From Chara braunii (Eukaryota > Streptophyta > Charophyceae > Charales > Characeae), in assembly GCA_003427395.1 (NCBI GenBank), contig BFEA01000180.1:2146688-2193396 (forward strand): a DNA stretch of 46,709 nt. Direction: 5' to 3'. Of the stretch, positions 10,012 through 21,295 are shown piece after piece (the first letter of the stretch is position 1; every line of letters starts with the position of its first letter). The notes beneath the pieces are model-generated. The model ran no database searches. It was not told the DNA's origin and saw only the letters and a program-made list of their open reading frames with translations. Both the position numbers and the translations under genes were made by a program.

Positions 10012-11077
10012 GTTGATGACAATGTTGTAAGGATCTCTTAACGTGGCAAATCAGTTCAGAAGAGTCTTGGGATGTCATGGGTTAGTTGATTAGTGCTGCC
10101 TTTTGGGCTGTACATGGAGGTGTTCATGGACGGGCGCAAATTGGAACGCATAAGCCATGGGAACATGGGCTGTGTGATATGTGAGATGTATGTGTGAGGA
10201 GGTACGCCGTCCTGGTCAAGATGGACGAGGGCTCTCTTCCAGTCTTCCAGGCAGGAACCTGGTGTGTGTGAGCTGTAGTGGGAGTAAGGTAGGCAGATCG
10301 TGTTCACGAGTAGGGATTCACATTGCTTGTTTGTTTGCATGGCTTGCAGCCATAAAAAACGAGTAAGAACCCCCCTTTCAGTTGTAAAACCCCTTCCACA
10401 CCGTGTACCCTGCCTCGATGATTGCTGTTTGTTGCCACTTGTGAGGTATCGTTGGACTCTGCAGCTTGCAGCTTGCAGTGCTTCTGAAGTGACTGTGCAA
10501 GCTCGGTATACCTTTGTATGCCTTTTAATGTGGAATAGGAGTGCCAGCAATTTGCATCCCGTCGGGGAAAACGTTTGCTTGGAAAGGCTGCCTGATGAGA
10601 CTCTGCTGTGGTCATCTGCTGGTAAGGGCACCGTGTGCAGGTTGTCTGAGCTGTAATGGGAGTCCGTACATGAGGGCTGCAGCTCGCAGTGCGTCTGAAG
10701 TGAGTGTGTAAGCTCGTTTTGCTTTCCTATGCCTTTCAATGTCGAGTCCGCAATTTTGCATTCCATTGGGGAACATTTGCTTACGCTTGGAAAGGCTGCC
10801 TGGGGAGACTGCTGTGGTCATCTGCTGCTAAGGTCACCGTGTGCAGGTTCAGTCGTGAAGTGCAGTTGTTCCATGTAAACGCTCTCCCTCTCTTCCGTGT
10901 TCCATGACAGTAGGTAGGAGGTGCTTAAGAGTTTCTTCCCATTGTTTACCTGCGTTCAGTTCTCAGCCATTCTTTACTTCCTGGATTCCATTCGCAGCCT
11001 TGTTGGCTAGCATGTGTAGTGTAGTTTCTCAGCTGGTCTTGCACCATATAGTTGGGAATCGGTAAAGCAAAATGCTT
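10012..11077 (+). other. Presumed 3' untranslated or downstream region
   Basis: No plus-strand coding exon was recognised. The region is largely occupied by the 10459-10855 duplication. Long minus-strand frames here lie over the repeat and have no recognisable domain. Confidence 0.45.
10459..10855. repeat. Diverged tandem duplication of about 200 bp
   Basis: The order GCAGCT-GCAGTG-TCTGAAGTGA, then TGTATGCCTTTTAATG / CTATGCCTTTCAATG, then TTGGAAAGGCTGCCTG, then CTGCTGTGGTCATCTGCTG, then CACCGTGTGCAGGTT is present twice (about 10459-10650 and 10676-10855). Confidence 0.88.
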
Positions 11078-11094
11078 AATAAATTAATAATAAA
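11078..11094 (+). promoter_or_regulatory. Candidate polyadenylation signals
   Basis: Two AATAAA hexamers (11078-11083 and 11089-11094) lie about 1.1 kb after the stop codon at 10011, in AT-rich sequence. They would fit the 3' end of the plus-strand gene. AATAAA alone is weak evidence. Confidence 0.35.
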
Positions 11095-11099
11095 TGTAA

Positions 11100-11608
11100 G
11101 GGGACCCCTACAAAAGGGTCCTGAGCCCTGACACATTCCTATGTATCGATACATTTTCACTAGCGTCACTTGGAAAAGAAATCAGCAGGGATTTGTGTTC
11201 CTGTGTATCCTGGTTTTGACTTTTTTTCCCTTTCGTTTCTCAATTTATTGAAGTCCGGTTGTGTTTGATATTGATTGATCATGGCGAAGGGGTTCAATGG
11301 CGGTGTAGAATTTTGCTTTGTCCTTTTTTGTAATTCCGGTCAGTGCTGTGTCTATGGATCCCAACAGGAGGGTTCGGACCGATCATCGCATTTGTAATTT
11401 TGTATGTCTTGCAGTTATTTTCCTTTCTGTTTTGGCTTGGAGGTGTTTGATGTTGAAAATTTGTGAGGTTTTTCCACTTTTTTCAATTTGTGAATTTTTT
11501 CAGACTAGACTTTTTTCAAGGTTCACGGGGGGTGCAAAACGGGTCTTGCATCTTGTGAGTTTTTTTTGTCAATCTTTGCCCTGCTTGTATGGACAACTGC
11601 CGTCTTCA
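11100..11608. other. T-rich stretch with no recognised gene
   Basis: Plus-strand T-rich sequence with several acceptor-like T-tract/CAG motifs (for example TATGTCTTGCAG near 11405). No convincing exon was found. Confidence 0.5.
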
Positions 11609-11690
11609 CCTGAATAGAGCACACCGGTTCATTATCCCTGGATAGTTGCCGCAGATAGAGCCATTACAGCGACCCGGTGCTCTATTCGGG
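11609..11690. repeat. Inverted repeat, about 17-bp arms, 46-nt loop
   Basis: CCTGAATAGAGCACACCGG (11609-11627) pairs with CCGGTGCTCTATTCGGG (11674-11690) with one small bulge. Possibly a small MITE remnant. Confidence 0.7.
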
Positions 11691-12933
11691 AGAAGATGGT
11701 GATGTGCGGATCGTGTGATAATTCTCTGAATCACTCTTTTCCTTTCTCCCAGGCTGCGTTCATGTGAGCAGTCTTGGTTGTCAGAAGAGGACTTCACTGA
11801 AAGTAGATGCACTGAGGTGGGGCGTTGGATCGGGAAGGGAGGGGTGCAGAAGAAGAAGAGAGAAATGCCGGGATGGGAAAAAGGAGAACTTGGAGAAGAG
11901 AGAATCGCCGATATGGGAGAAAAGGAGAAGAGAGCAGAGCAGCGGCGCAAGTTCCTTTTGAATGGAGACGACTTTTCAACTTCCTTGTTGTGAGTCGTCA
12001 TTTTTGTGCTCTGATATGTTTTCAGGCACTGACAGGCTGCCGCAATACGCTCTTCTTGTCCAAATAATAGGACAACGGAGGCTCTGCTGTTAGCGTAGGT
12101 ACAATTGCGTGGCCTGGGAATCGTCTTTTCAAGAAATGATGCCAGTTGTCGTGTAGTCTGCTTGCTTACAGAATCAGCTTCTTTATGTGTGCCTTCTTTG
12201 TCCGTTTCTCCTTTTCCTACCCCTCCCCATCCCTGCGTGGGGGGTCCATTTGGTGGTGGTTTTGTTTCTCATCTTCCCTGGATTCTTTTGGCTGCGAATT
12301 GTGGATTGGCAGCCGGTGACAAAGCAATGAGCCTGGCTCAGTTGGTACACCCACGAATTGTTCACACGTGGTTAACCAGGGGTGTTGTTTTCGACGAATT
12401 TTGCACCGAATTGCACTGAAACTGTCATATTGTGCTGATTTTTTGCTTTTTTTTCTTGTTTTTCTTTTTGTGTGATATATATGTTCTTTAGGGTACCTCA
12501 TGTGTGCAGTTTTGACATGTTTGGATCAATAATGAAAAAGTTGGCATTTTGTTGAATTAGTGGGACGCTCCATTTTGACTCGGACAGTGTCTTTGTGTTA
12601 GGGTTTCAAAGTGCCTTTTTTGATGTTTGCACTATGGTCTTATATCGTTTGTTTTTAAAATTTGTGATGAAATTTGCACCGCAATTGCCAACGAAAACGG
12701 CGAATGTTTGGGCCCCCGTTAACCGTCTCTCACTTGATGATGATATTTTTTCTTTGAAGAAAAGAAAAGAAAAGAAAACAGAAAACAAGCAACTCGGCAA
12801 GTGGGACTGCATGGCTGGGCACTGAAGACCGCAGGCGGTCCATTCACAGGCATCGCGAGTACAGGCGTCAACACAGGCTTGCTTGCAGTAATGTTGGCCT
12901 TTTTTTCCCTGTAAAGGGTGTAGCCAGTTCCAT
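11691..12933. other. Stretch with no recognised gene
   Basis: It includes a purine-rich patch (11810-11950) and T-rich intron-like sequence (12420-12680). An acceptor-like TGGATTGGCAG near 12312 is followed by only a short open frame. No protein family was recognised. Confidence 0.5.
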
Positions 12934-13110
12934 AGGGTTTAGTTGACCAGTATAGGGTTTGGTTGACCAGTGTGAAAGGTATTATCAACTTTGAGTGGAG
13001 TTGATGTGTCCAGAGGCATTGGTCAACGTATCCGGGTTTGGTTGACCAGTGTGAAAGGTATTCTCAACTTTGGAGTTGACGTTTCCAGAGACATACGTAT
13101 CCGGGTCCGG
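12934..13110. repeat. Tandem repeat of about 80 bp, two copies plus a partial
   Basis: GGGTTTGGTTGACCAGTGTG followed by AAAGGTATT and a TCAACTTT-GGAGTTGA block occurs at about 12955 and 13034. A short third piece (TAGGGTTTAGTTGACCAG) lies at 12934-12954. Confidence 0.88.
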
Positions 13111-13304
13111 GGGGTGAAAACAAAGAGAAGAAACCACATCAGAGGTGAAAATGGAAAGAAAAAAATGCCAGACGGGGACGGGCGAAAATTGAAAGAAACG
13201 ATGTCCCTCGTGGACTAAATATGAAAGGAACCACATCACACAGCTGCAGTTCAGGTGCATCTCGTGCAGTTGCATGTAGTAGACATGGCGAGACATGCAC
13301 AAGT

Positions 13305-13507
13305 TCCTGGTTGAAGTCCTGTTTCAGTCGTTGGGGAGATATAGGTTAGGTGCAGCACAAGAGAGATTTGGTGGACCTATCATGCTATTAGTAACAGTGA
13401 TTAGAACTGACCCCTTGGAAGATTTTCCTGGTTGGAGTCTCCTGGCAGTCGGTTGTGAAAGAGGTCGGGCGCAGCGCAAGGAGTTGGTGGCCCTGGTAGG
13501 CTGTTAA
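13305..13507. repeat. Diverged duplication of about 85 bp, period about 120 bp
   Basis: TTCCTGGTTGAAGTC, then GTCGTTGG, GGTGCAGCACAAGAGAG, TTGGTGGACCT is paralleled by TTCCTGGTTGGAGTC, then GTCGGTTG, GGCGCAGCGCAAGGAG, TTGGTGGCCCT from about 13423. Confidence 0.7.
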
Positions 13508-14727
13508 ACCACCGGTACTTCCGAGGCACTTTTTCCGTGGGGCGGAAATGTGCTGCACGCAATGGTGCGGGCCTCCTTTTGGCCCGGCCCTCCAGGCAAT
13601 TTGATTTGGTGGCTGAGCCCCAAAAGTTGCGGCAGCTGGAACTTTGAAAAAATCACTGGGAAATTTATTGGAGTAAGAACTGTTGCTGACAGTGGAATCG
13701 GAATGATTCTGCTCGCAATGATTTCGAGACTGAATCAAGGGGAGAGGTTGGTTGCTATTTCTTCCGAGTAACGAATGCCGTTGCTCACGATGATTGTGAT
13801 TGTGAATGGAGGCTCGCTTGGTCTCTATTTGTGAATTATGAATGCTATTGGATATACTCGTTCTGTACGAAGTGGGAGCGGTTCTTAAATCACCAGTATA
13901 CCTCGCTCTGCTAAAAAAATTCCCAACACGGCGGTTAATGCGTCACGTTGGCGGGGGTTGCTGGACTCCGAAGTGGTCGGTTGTTTTATCAGCGACACTG
14001 CCATTGAAAAAAAAAAAAAAAAAAAGAGAACTCCACTGCGTACAGGAGGTGCGAGGGAAACAAAGTCCAAACGGTCGTGCTCACACCTGGACGTGTCCTG
14101 TATCTAAGATGGATACACCTTTTCTTTTCCTTTTCATTTTCCTTAGATTGGCCTGCCAGTGTGGCAGGTCGTTTCCGCGATATGCTGAAACGGTCTCAGT
14201 GAGGGCCTAGGAGTACTGCTTCTCATAAGAATGTACCCGACCTGTTTCGGGGCTGAAGGGAATTTTTATTCTTTTTTGGTCTTCTTCTTTCTTCACGATT
14301 CAGATGATGCATCGGCTTTCTTTTCTTTTTCTCCTCTCGTGTTCGTGGGCGTTACAACCACCTGGCGGCTATGTGACACCCGCGACCCAGGCCGCGGGCG
14401 ATTCGGCCGCCGTGGCCGAAAACTTTGGCTGCGGCCGTGGCCAATGAGGCCCTGTCCGCAGCCTGGTTTCAAAAAAATTTTAATACCCCTAAAAAATGTA
14501 AAACAATGAAAATAAAATAGGGTTGTAGGGCTTGGAAACCCCTACAATTCTATATTTGTTATTTTGGAATCCAACTTCGTTTAANATTAAAAAAAAAAAA
14601 AAACGAAAATCGATTCAAACAAATTACAACAAAAAAAAAGCAGTAAATTTTTTTTCGGTCATTTTTTATCATGAGGGACATGGTCGCTGAGTTGTCCTGT
14701 ATTTTTTCAGAAATGTTTTTCGGGTTT
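13508..14727. other. Non-genic stretch with A-runs and a GC-rich patch
   Basis: It holds an A-run (about 14007-14025), a GC-rich patch with repeated CGGCC/GGCCG steps (14385-14465), and A/T runs around 14585 (N at 14585). No gene was recognised. Confidence 0.55.
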
Positions 14728-14843
14728 GTGTTGGGGAATTGGGTGCTAACTAGGCTACCAGCCGGGCCGCCCGGGTCCCGGGTGGCCAGCCCGTGCAAGG
14801 ACCAGGGAAGGACCCAGCAAAAAAAAAAAAAAAAAAAAAAAAA
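14728..14843 (+). repeat. GC-rich sequence ending in poly(A), cut by the assembly gap
   Basis: TTGGGTGCTAACTAGGC, then CCGGGCCGCCCGGG, ends in a pure A-run (14820-14843) that runs into the N block. It may belong to the same short retro-repeat type as 15832-15957. Confidence 0.4.
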
Positions 14844-15374
14844 NNNNNNNNNNNNNNNNNNNNNNNNNNNNNNNNNNNNNNNNNNNNNNNNNNNNNNNNN
14901 NNNNNNNNNNNNNNNNNNNNNNNNNNNNNNNNNNNNNNNNNNNNNNNNNNNNNNNNNNNNNNNNNNNNNNNNNNNNNNNNNNNNNNNNNNNNNNNNNNNN
15001 NNNNNNNNNNNNNNNNNNNNNNNNNNNNNNNNNNNNNNNNNNNNNNNNNNNNNNNNNNNNNNNNNNNNNNNNNNNNNNNNNNNNNNNNNNNNNNNNNNNN
15101 NNNNNNNNNNNNNNNNNNNNNNNNNNNNNNNNNNNNNNNNNNNNNNNNNNNNNNNNNNNNNNNNNNNNNNNNNNNNNNNNNNNNNNNNNNNNNNNNNNNN
15201 NNNNNNNNNNNNNNNNNNNNNNNNNNNNNNNNNNNNNNNNNNNNNNNNNNNNNNNNNNNNNNNNNNNNNNNNNNNNNNNNNNNNNNNNNNNNNNNNNNNN
15301 NNNNNNNNNNNNNNNNNNNNNNNNNNNNNNNNNNNNNNNNNNNNNNNNNNNNNNNNNNNNNNNNNNNNNNNNNN
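14844..15374. other. Assembly gap (531 N)
   Basis: A continuous run of N is flanked on both sides by poly(A), so the contig ends probably stopped in homopolymer. Open frames read across it are meaningless. Confidence 1.
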
Positions 15375-15831
15375 AAAAAAAAAAAAAAAATATTATTATT
15401 GTTTTGTTTTTATGAACAGGGCCACATAGAGGCCGACGCGCGTCGGCTGCCTGAGCGCGGTGTTTTCTCGCGTGCGCCCCTGCCTGGGCCTGGCGCGGCC
15501 GTGCGGAAACTCGGCCGAACGGCCTCGGCCACAGGCCCGCGGTCGGCCTCCTCGGTCGCCGCCGAGGACGCAGATCCGCGGTCTAGGGTGTCACGTAGCT
15601 TGGCGGGGCTGATGTATTTGGCACAGAAGGCATGCTCACACTCACACTGAGAAGAATGTATGCAGCTGCATTCACATCCCTAGCGTTTTTGCTTTTTGCT
15701 GCTTTTTTTTTCTTTCTCCTGGTCCCCCCAGCTTCGGTCCTTCGAGCTATCGGTACTGCCAGGCTCGGCAGGCTCGGCATACTGGTCGTCGGAGGGTCGG
15801 AGTTGATAGCTGGGTGAGGTACTGGTGGCTT
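15375..15831. other. GC-rich stretch after the gap, no recognised gene
   Basis: A GC-rich CGGCC-rich segment (15428-15590) resembles in composition the patch at 14385-14465 on the other side of the gap. No coding family was seen. Confidence 0.5.
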
Positions 15832-15957
15832 CAATGACGTATCCAAAAGCCAGGCACCCAACTGATGCCCGGTTACACGCCCGGGTGCCCTGCCAGGCAT
15901 GACCCCCGGGCAGGGTTCATGACAGCCCCAGCGCAAAAAGAAAAAAAGAAAAAATCC
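15832..15957 (+). repeat. Short GC-rich repeat ending in an A-rich tail
   Basis: CCAGGCACCCAACTGATGCC, then CGCCCGGGTGCCCTGCC and CCCCGGGCAGGG end in an A-rich tail (15933-15957). The shape is that of a short retro-element; its relation to 14728-14843 is tentative. Confidence 0.4.
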
Positions 15958-17162
15958 TGAAAAGACCTGTAGAATGCAATACAAACGACTTTTGGATGAG
16001 GGTCAAATCAGAATTCCTCGCAGAATCGGAAACGAAAAATAAATAACAGAATCACACTAAGGCACGCCGACTTTTAACCCCTTTAGCCCTTCAAAACCAA
16101 TTTAACCCCCCCCCCCTCCCCCACCCCCCTCCTCTTCCCCCCTCTCTTCTTTCTCTCTTTGACAATGGACTCACAAAAAAAGAAATGAGCCCGGATTTGG
16201 GGTCCTCCGGGAGAGTGCAGAAAACAAAACAATTGCGAAAGAAACAGGTGCACAACCTGTCAACGACATACACCTTGGTGTATTCTGAACGGAGGTACTG
16301 AAAGCACGTCTCCTGTTTAAGAAGTGTAAGTTTATGATGATAGGTTTCCGAAACTGGGTCCTTCGGGACATCGGGCAAAATTGAGATGATTGAGAGAGAA
16401 GAGTAGTATGGCCCCCCTGTTGGAGGATAACAAGCATAAGTGGAGAACTGGTCCGAAGTTTTTAATTAAAAAAAAAAAAAAGGTTAAGTTGGAGGACTTT
16501 GAACTATCCATTCAACTGTAGACAGACAGCATTTCGGGTGTCGAGTAGTTGTTTGTTGCTGTTCTTTTTTCTTTTTCTTTTTTTTTGAGGGGTGTGGTTT
16601 GGCTATTTTTATTGATAACTTTGCATTTATTTATTCGCTGGGTGCTAAGATTCCAAATCAAGAAGGTCAAGGTCCAGTGGGGATCTCGTACAATTGCGAC
16701 CAGGAGGCGGTGTGGCATTCCTTCGCATCTCCCAAGGAGGAAATGATTGTGATATCAGTTACTTCTCTGGGAGCTCTTTGAAGTCAGGTTTAAGCACCAT
16801 TACGTTTCCCATTTGTTTCCCATTGTTTTTGTCTGGCGTCACAGCTGGTGCTTAATCGGTTTTGCCATCTATTCTGGGCCGCCAAAACCTGGTGTATGGC
16901 TGTGTCTTTTCTTGGTGCATGGCTGCGTATTGTGATAACCGTGTTTTGCACCAAGGAAAAAGGAGGCGTGGTTAGACATGATTATGTTTCGCATCTATTG
17001 TAACATGCTGAGTCTTTTAAGGTTTGGTCTACCTGGGGCTGAAGGCTGGCTGTGCTATCAGCAAAGCAACTTGGTTTCGCCGTCTATTCTGGGCCGTCAA
17101 AACTTGGTGCGTGGCAGGAGTCTGCATGGGAAAGAGAGACTTGGATGCTGTGGTGGGTTTAA
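15958..17162. other. Non-genic stretch with a polypyrimidine tract and a 50-bp duplication
   Basis: A polypyrimidine tract rich in C lies at about 16104-16160. A ~50-bp block with GTCTATTCTGGGCCGYCAAAA occurs at about 16860-16905 (as CATCTATTCTGGGCC) and at 17075-17115. No gene was recognised. Confidence 0.55.
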
Positions 17163-17287
17163 ATGGCCTGGATATCAGGCAGGTCAGTGGAGGTTCCGTC
17201 CAATAGATGGAGCCTCCCGGGAAGAGGACCACTTCGGGGGTATGCTCTTATCACATCCTCAAGTGGTGCCTCACAAGGAGTTTCTTG

Positions 17288-17320
<33 letters not shown>
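17163..17320 (+). mobile_element. SINE-like element, copy B, with poly(A) tail of about 29 nt
   Basis: The body CCAATAGATGGAGCCTCCCG, then a GGTATGCTCTTATCACATCC block, matches copy A (45.4 kb) in order: CCAATAGATGGAGCCTCC, GCTCTTATAAGCACCCC. It ends in a pure A-run (17292-17320). The hairpin head is diverged here. Confidence 0.65.
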
Positions 17321-17323
<3 letters not shown>

Positions 17324-17433
17324 AAAGTGGGGAAACAAAGAAGGATGCAATGGGTCATGTCTGTGACAGTTTATAGAACAAACTGAATCCCAGACATCCA
17401 GGAGGCATGAGACTTCTTGCCCTTAAACATGAG

Positions 17434-17465
<32 letters not shown>

Positions 17466-18284
17466 TCAATGGGTTGCAAATGGAACACATCTCGTGCAGA
17501 TTGCTCCTGATTGCATACAACATCCGAAACTGGAGAAAGGGCCTGCGAAAGCTCCGTGCTGGGTTTACCTGGTAGAGCGCCCTGTGGCTGCCTTCTTACC
17601 ACTGCCTTGCACCTATGAAACATAGCATTCATTGAACGTGCGTTTCCGTTCAAAAACTGAATAGTTTGAATGTGCGTTTGACAAATGCACACGAACGCGG
17701 AGCTCAATTCTGCGGTTTTTTTTGGGGGGGAGAGGGGTGCACCTGGGAAGGGGTCCTCGAGGGTCTGTTAGGGGCACTAGCACCCCCTCGCCCGGAAAAA
17801 ATAATAAAAGCTTACAAAAGGGAAAAAATGGAGAGGAAAAGAAGATCAAAAACAAAAAACAAAAAAGGGGGTAAAAAGAAGAAATGCGCATGTCGAATAT
17901 GACAAAACACACAAACACACACGCACACGGACACAATCATGTTTTTTCTGAGTGTATAGCGGAAATGACAAAACACACAAACACACACACACATGCACGC
18001 TGCCCGCTGCCCNCCCNCCCCCCCGCCGGCCTCCCGTAGTCTCTCTGCTCCTGCTCCCGCTTCTCTCTCTCTCATGTTCAAATGCTCCCCGCCAAAAAAG
18101 AAATGACGACGTGTTGAAGTCCGTGTGCCCCCGCGTAGCTCCCAGTGGTGAGCGCAAAATCATTTTTTTCCTGCGTGGGGGAATTGAACGCGTGCGTATG
18201 AATGCGAACAACCGCAACATAGCCCTGCCCCTGATTGTGAGGGACAGATTCTGAATGCACCGCATGGGTAGTGGTCATATATGG
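17321..18284. other. Non-genic stretch with poly(A) and CA-rich duplication
   Basis: It has an A-run of about 30 (17434-17463). A CA-rich block ATGACAAAACACACAAACAC occurs at about 17898 and 17965. An open frame to a stop at 17625 follows an acceptor-like CTCGTGCAG (17496) and could be a short exon, but no family was recognised. Positions 18013 and 18017 are N. Confidence 0.45.
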
Positions 18285-18640
18285 GACCCAATATATTATA
18301 CCCAGGCGGGTATATGTGAGTGTTTGTCATTATATGGGGGTATATTCGGGTATGTACCCACGTGAGCGTACATGGGTATGCGTGGGTATACGCACAATGT
18401 GGGTATTTGTGGATATATGTGGGTACGTGCCCATGTGCATATACCCGTGTGGGTGTATACCTACCAGGCTACGACTGTATAGGTGGGCGCTGGTGGGCTT
18501 ATCCCCAGAGTGTGTATACATGGGTATCACCGTAGGTATATGTGGGTAATACCTGTGTGGGTATGTGTGGGTATCTGCCCTTGCAGATATATATAGGTGG
18601 GAATAAGTGGGTGTATACCCACATGGGTATATGTGGGTGG
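18285..18640. repeat. Degenerate TGGGTATA-rich minisatellite, about 350 bp
   Basis: Motifs such as GTGGGTATATGTGGGTA recur throughout at irregular spacing, with occasional complementary TATACCCACATGGGTATA stretches that can fold. It is not the plant telomere repeat TTTAGGG. Confidence 0.85.
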
Positions 18641-19239
18641 TTCATATGCAGTTTGATGTTGTCTGGTAAGCCTGGTGGATGGTGGTCGAAATGATGATGG
18701 GGGAGGGCCATCGTGTTCAGATGTACCGCCGAATACCGCTGAATTTAAGTTTGCAGACAGTTGTCCTCATCTCCCTCTCCCAACTGCTACTGTTTTGGAT
18801 TCTTCAGCTGTATACCTGCAGCTGCATGTGTGGCATCTAGCCGGGGGGCCGCTGTGCCAAATTACGTGGTCATGGATGCCATGCCATTGGAGGAAAGGTG
18901 CCACAAACGGTGCGTCTGGCCTTCCTTTTGCAGGTGAACACTGCATACGTGGGCGCATGTGTAAATGTGTCAGAGGAGGGTGACATGTCCAGATAAGGAA
19001 GTGAGTTACGGTGGGGAGGTAACATTGGCATCAATGCCATGGCTTTGAAGGCCAGGTTTCATGAACAGCGCTTCTTTTGTGGGTGAATGCGGGATGTGGC
19101 TGCATGTATGAATGTGGGAGGGAGGCCACAGGTTCCACCAGGAGACTTCCCCGACCTCCCTTTAGGACAAGACAATCATGGAAGGGCCATGGTACGGACT
19201 GTGACCCCCTGCCCCTGAGGAGGTGGTGGTTTTCGGAAG
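18641..19239. other. Stretch with no recognised gene
   Basis: A 102-codon plus-strand open frame (18675-18983) has no recognised family. Blocks like CCTTTTGCAGGTGAACACTG near 18927 and CTTTTGTGGGTGAATGCGG near 19075 hint at an old duplication. Confidence 0.45.
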
Positions 19240-19330
19240 ATTACAGGATGGCTGGTTCTAGGGGTGTTGATAAGAGCAATCACCCCTAGCCCCTAAGGGA
19301 GACTCCATCTATTGGTGATGGCTGGTTCTG
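19240..19330 (-). mobile_element. Partial SINE-like copy E (minus strand)
   Basis: On the minus strand it reads CACCAATAGATGGAGTCTCC and then a TGCTCTTATCAACACCCCTA block, the same two blocks as in copies A and B. Neither head hairpin nor A-tail is evident. Confidence 0.5.
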
Positions 19331-19460
19331 GGAGGCGGGTTGCCCCCCGGGCCCCTGCCACCTGGTGGCCTCCACCCTGGAAGACCCACTCAAGTATTGG
19401 TGTATCCGGGATAACATTTGTGACTCGTCTGTGTATTCTTTGCTGACGATGTGACAATGG

Positions 19461-19588
19461 GATGGTGGACCTAGTTTCCAGCAGGTGTAGCTCCCCACCA
19501 ATAGAAAGGAGCTGTTCTGGGAGAGCTACGATGGGATGCTCGTATCACTCCCCAAAGCTGGCCTGGAGGACGTTGGACAAAAAAAAAA
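19461..19588 (+). mobile_element. SINE-like element, copy D, short A-tail
   Basis: The head TGGACCTAGTTTCCAGCAGG and then TGTAGCTCCCCACCAATAGA are near-identical to copy A over about 45 bp. The body is diverged and ends in an A-run (19579-19588). Confidence 0.68.
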
Positions 19589-20206
19589 CATGATTTTTTT
19601 TTTTTGAAGGTTCCAACGAGGAATAGCGCATGGTGAAAACTGGTTACTTCGCCAAAATGTTCTGGGGAGGAATAGGAATAGGAATACACCACTCAATGTA
19701 AGCCAAGAAGACTCGGAGTATGTCACAATCACAAAGAATGAACTCCGTGAATAGACGAGTAGATATTCATTGAATAACACAGGTATCCACCAATCCGTCC
19801 TCAACCCAGGATCCACCGTCGATCCCAAAGCCAAACTTCCGCCGGCATGGACTACCATCGTTCGGACAATAGCAGTCGTGCCGGGCGTAAGACCTGAGAG
19901 GTCGTTCTCACTAAACATCTACGTACTTTCACTACAGCAAACTACCGGTCCAACTTCTACAACGAAACTTCCAGTAACATCGGTCATCAAATTTGACAGA
20001 AATCCCGGAAAATCTATAGTACTGTGTCCGACAGACTTTTGTGTACTGCCCCGGATACAGTATCGTGCAGGAAACTGAAAGGGTTATTTTGAGAGAAATC
20101 CGAGAGGACATGCAGGAAGCGGGCCTACAGAAATTCATCATGTGAAATAAGGATGGAGGATTTGGTTCAGCTTATGTCATACCCAAGCAAAAAGACTTGC
20201 AGAGAT
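19589..20206. other. Stretch with no recognised gene
   Basis: A 102-codon plus-strand frame (19770-20078) and an overlapping minus-strand frame are both protein-like in composition, but neither matches a family I know. The gypsy gag homology starts at about 20207. Confidence 0.4.
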
Positions 20207-21295
20207 ATACTAAATCCATAAAGCTTTCTAGGGTGTGGGTCTGAGCCCAATCGCTCATGTTCCTGCCGAAACCCTTTGAAGCAACCAAACCATTTAGCCA
20301 GCGAGCTGTTGAACCTTCTGAGTAGGATGCAGCAATTATCACCTCCTCCTCTACCAATGTCCTCTTTGCCATCACCCACACGGGCACCATTCTCAACCAC
20401 GTGTCGAGAGCCTCGTCCTTCTTGTCTCCTGAGAAGGTTGGAGGTGGTTTCAGGGGGGTCTTGGGTACCAAGGTAATTGCTGTTCCGCTGGCGGGACAAA
20501 TGGCGATTGTGGTGTAGCTCCAGGCGTGGACCGGAGGATGAAGAAACAGCAGTCTAAGATAGAGCTGTTGCTGATGTACCGTTTGGTTGCTGTCCAGACT
20601 GAGCAGCACAGGGGCCTGTCATCGCTGATAATGAAAGCGATGGAAAAGCTGCTGTCCGGATCCCTGGCCTTTGTAGGGCCTGCAGAATCTGGTCCAGGGT
20701 GTCCTGCATGGCGTCCATTTTGCTTTCCATGTACGCCTGCATGGACAGGACACTTGCCTTAAGAATCTTTCCGGTAGAGTTAAGGGTTGAGTCATCTAAA
20801 CCCTCTAGTGCAGCTAAGTCTGCCTCCCTACTCTCTAGCTCATCTCTCTCTAATTTCTTTTTCTCTCTTAGTAGCCTGCTTGAGTTCCTCTTCTAACCTT
20901 AGGCGAATCCTCTCTACCTGCTGGAGCTCCATCTGCTCCCTTATAAGATGAGGCGGCAAGCTGGACTGCACACCCACCATCTGACTAGGGTCGGCCCCTG
21001 ACGTATTGGAAACTGACTGCGAACTGGTCGAGTTGGGCGACACACCCTCATCAGAGGTTGCTGCAGATGTTGCTGAAGCGGTAGCCATTGCTACCTCGCT
21101 AGTTGCTGCCACTACTCTTGCTTCGGTCGCTGCTGCTTCCCTTGCAGCCTCAAGACTACGGGCCCTAGCTCTGGCTCTTAGTCTTCTCTCTTCTCCCGGT
21201 TGTAGGGTCTTGAACACTCTAGGGATTCTAAGCGATGATAGCCTTGTTATCCTCCTCTCGTCAGCTGAACCTCGTTCCCCGGCTGATCCACTCAT
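20207..21295 (-). pseudogene. gag of Ty3/gypsy family A, copy 1, frameshifted
   Basis: Translation starts MSGSAGERGS at 21295 and continues in frame to about 20840. It passes through an Arg/Ala-rich segment and then a strongly coiled-coil-like segment (REQMELQQVERIRLRLEEEL). Homology resumes in other frames at 20742-20554 (MQAYMESKMDAMQDTLDQIL) and 20609-20172 (LDTWLRMVPVWVMAKRTLVE), so at least two frameshifts break it. The last conserved residues (THTLESFMDLV) are followed by unrelated sequence. The parallel protein in copy 2 (36.1-37.5 kb) has the same order of blocks. This is a capsid-type structural protein by position and similarity of pattern; no zinc knuckle is reached. Confidence 0.8.

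Noticed and set aside
10056-10766. 236-codon minus-strand open frame
   Set aside because: Lies over the tandem duplication at 10459-10855, with both copies translated in one frame; no recognisable domain.
14671-15650. Open frames of 252 and 285 codons across the gap
   Set aside because: Most of their length is N or poly(A).
17570-17600. tRNA-like TGGTAGAGCGCCCTGTGGC stretch
   Set aside because: No acceptor stem, anticodon arm or T-arm could be fitted around it.
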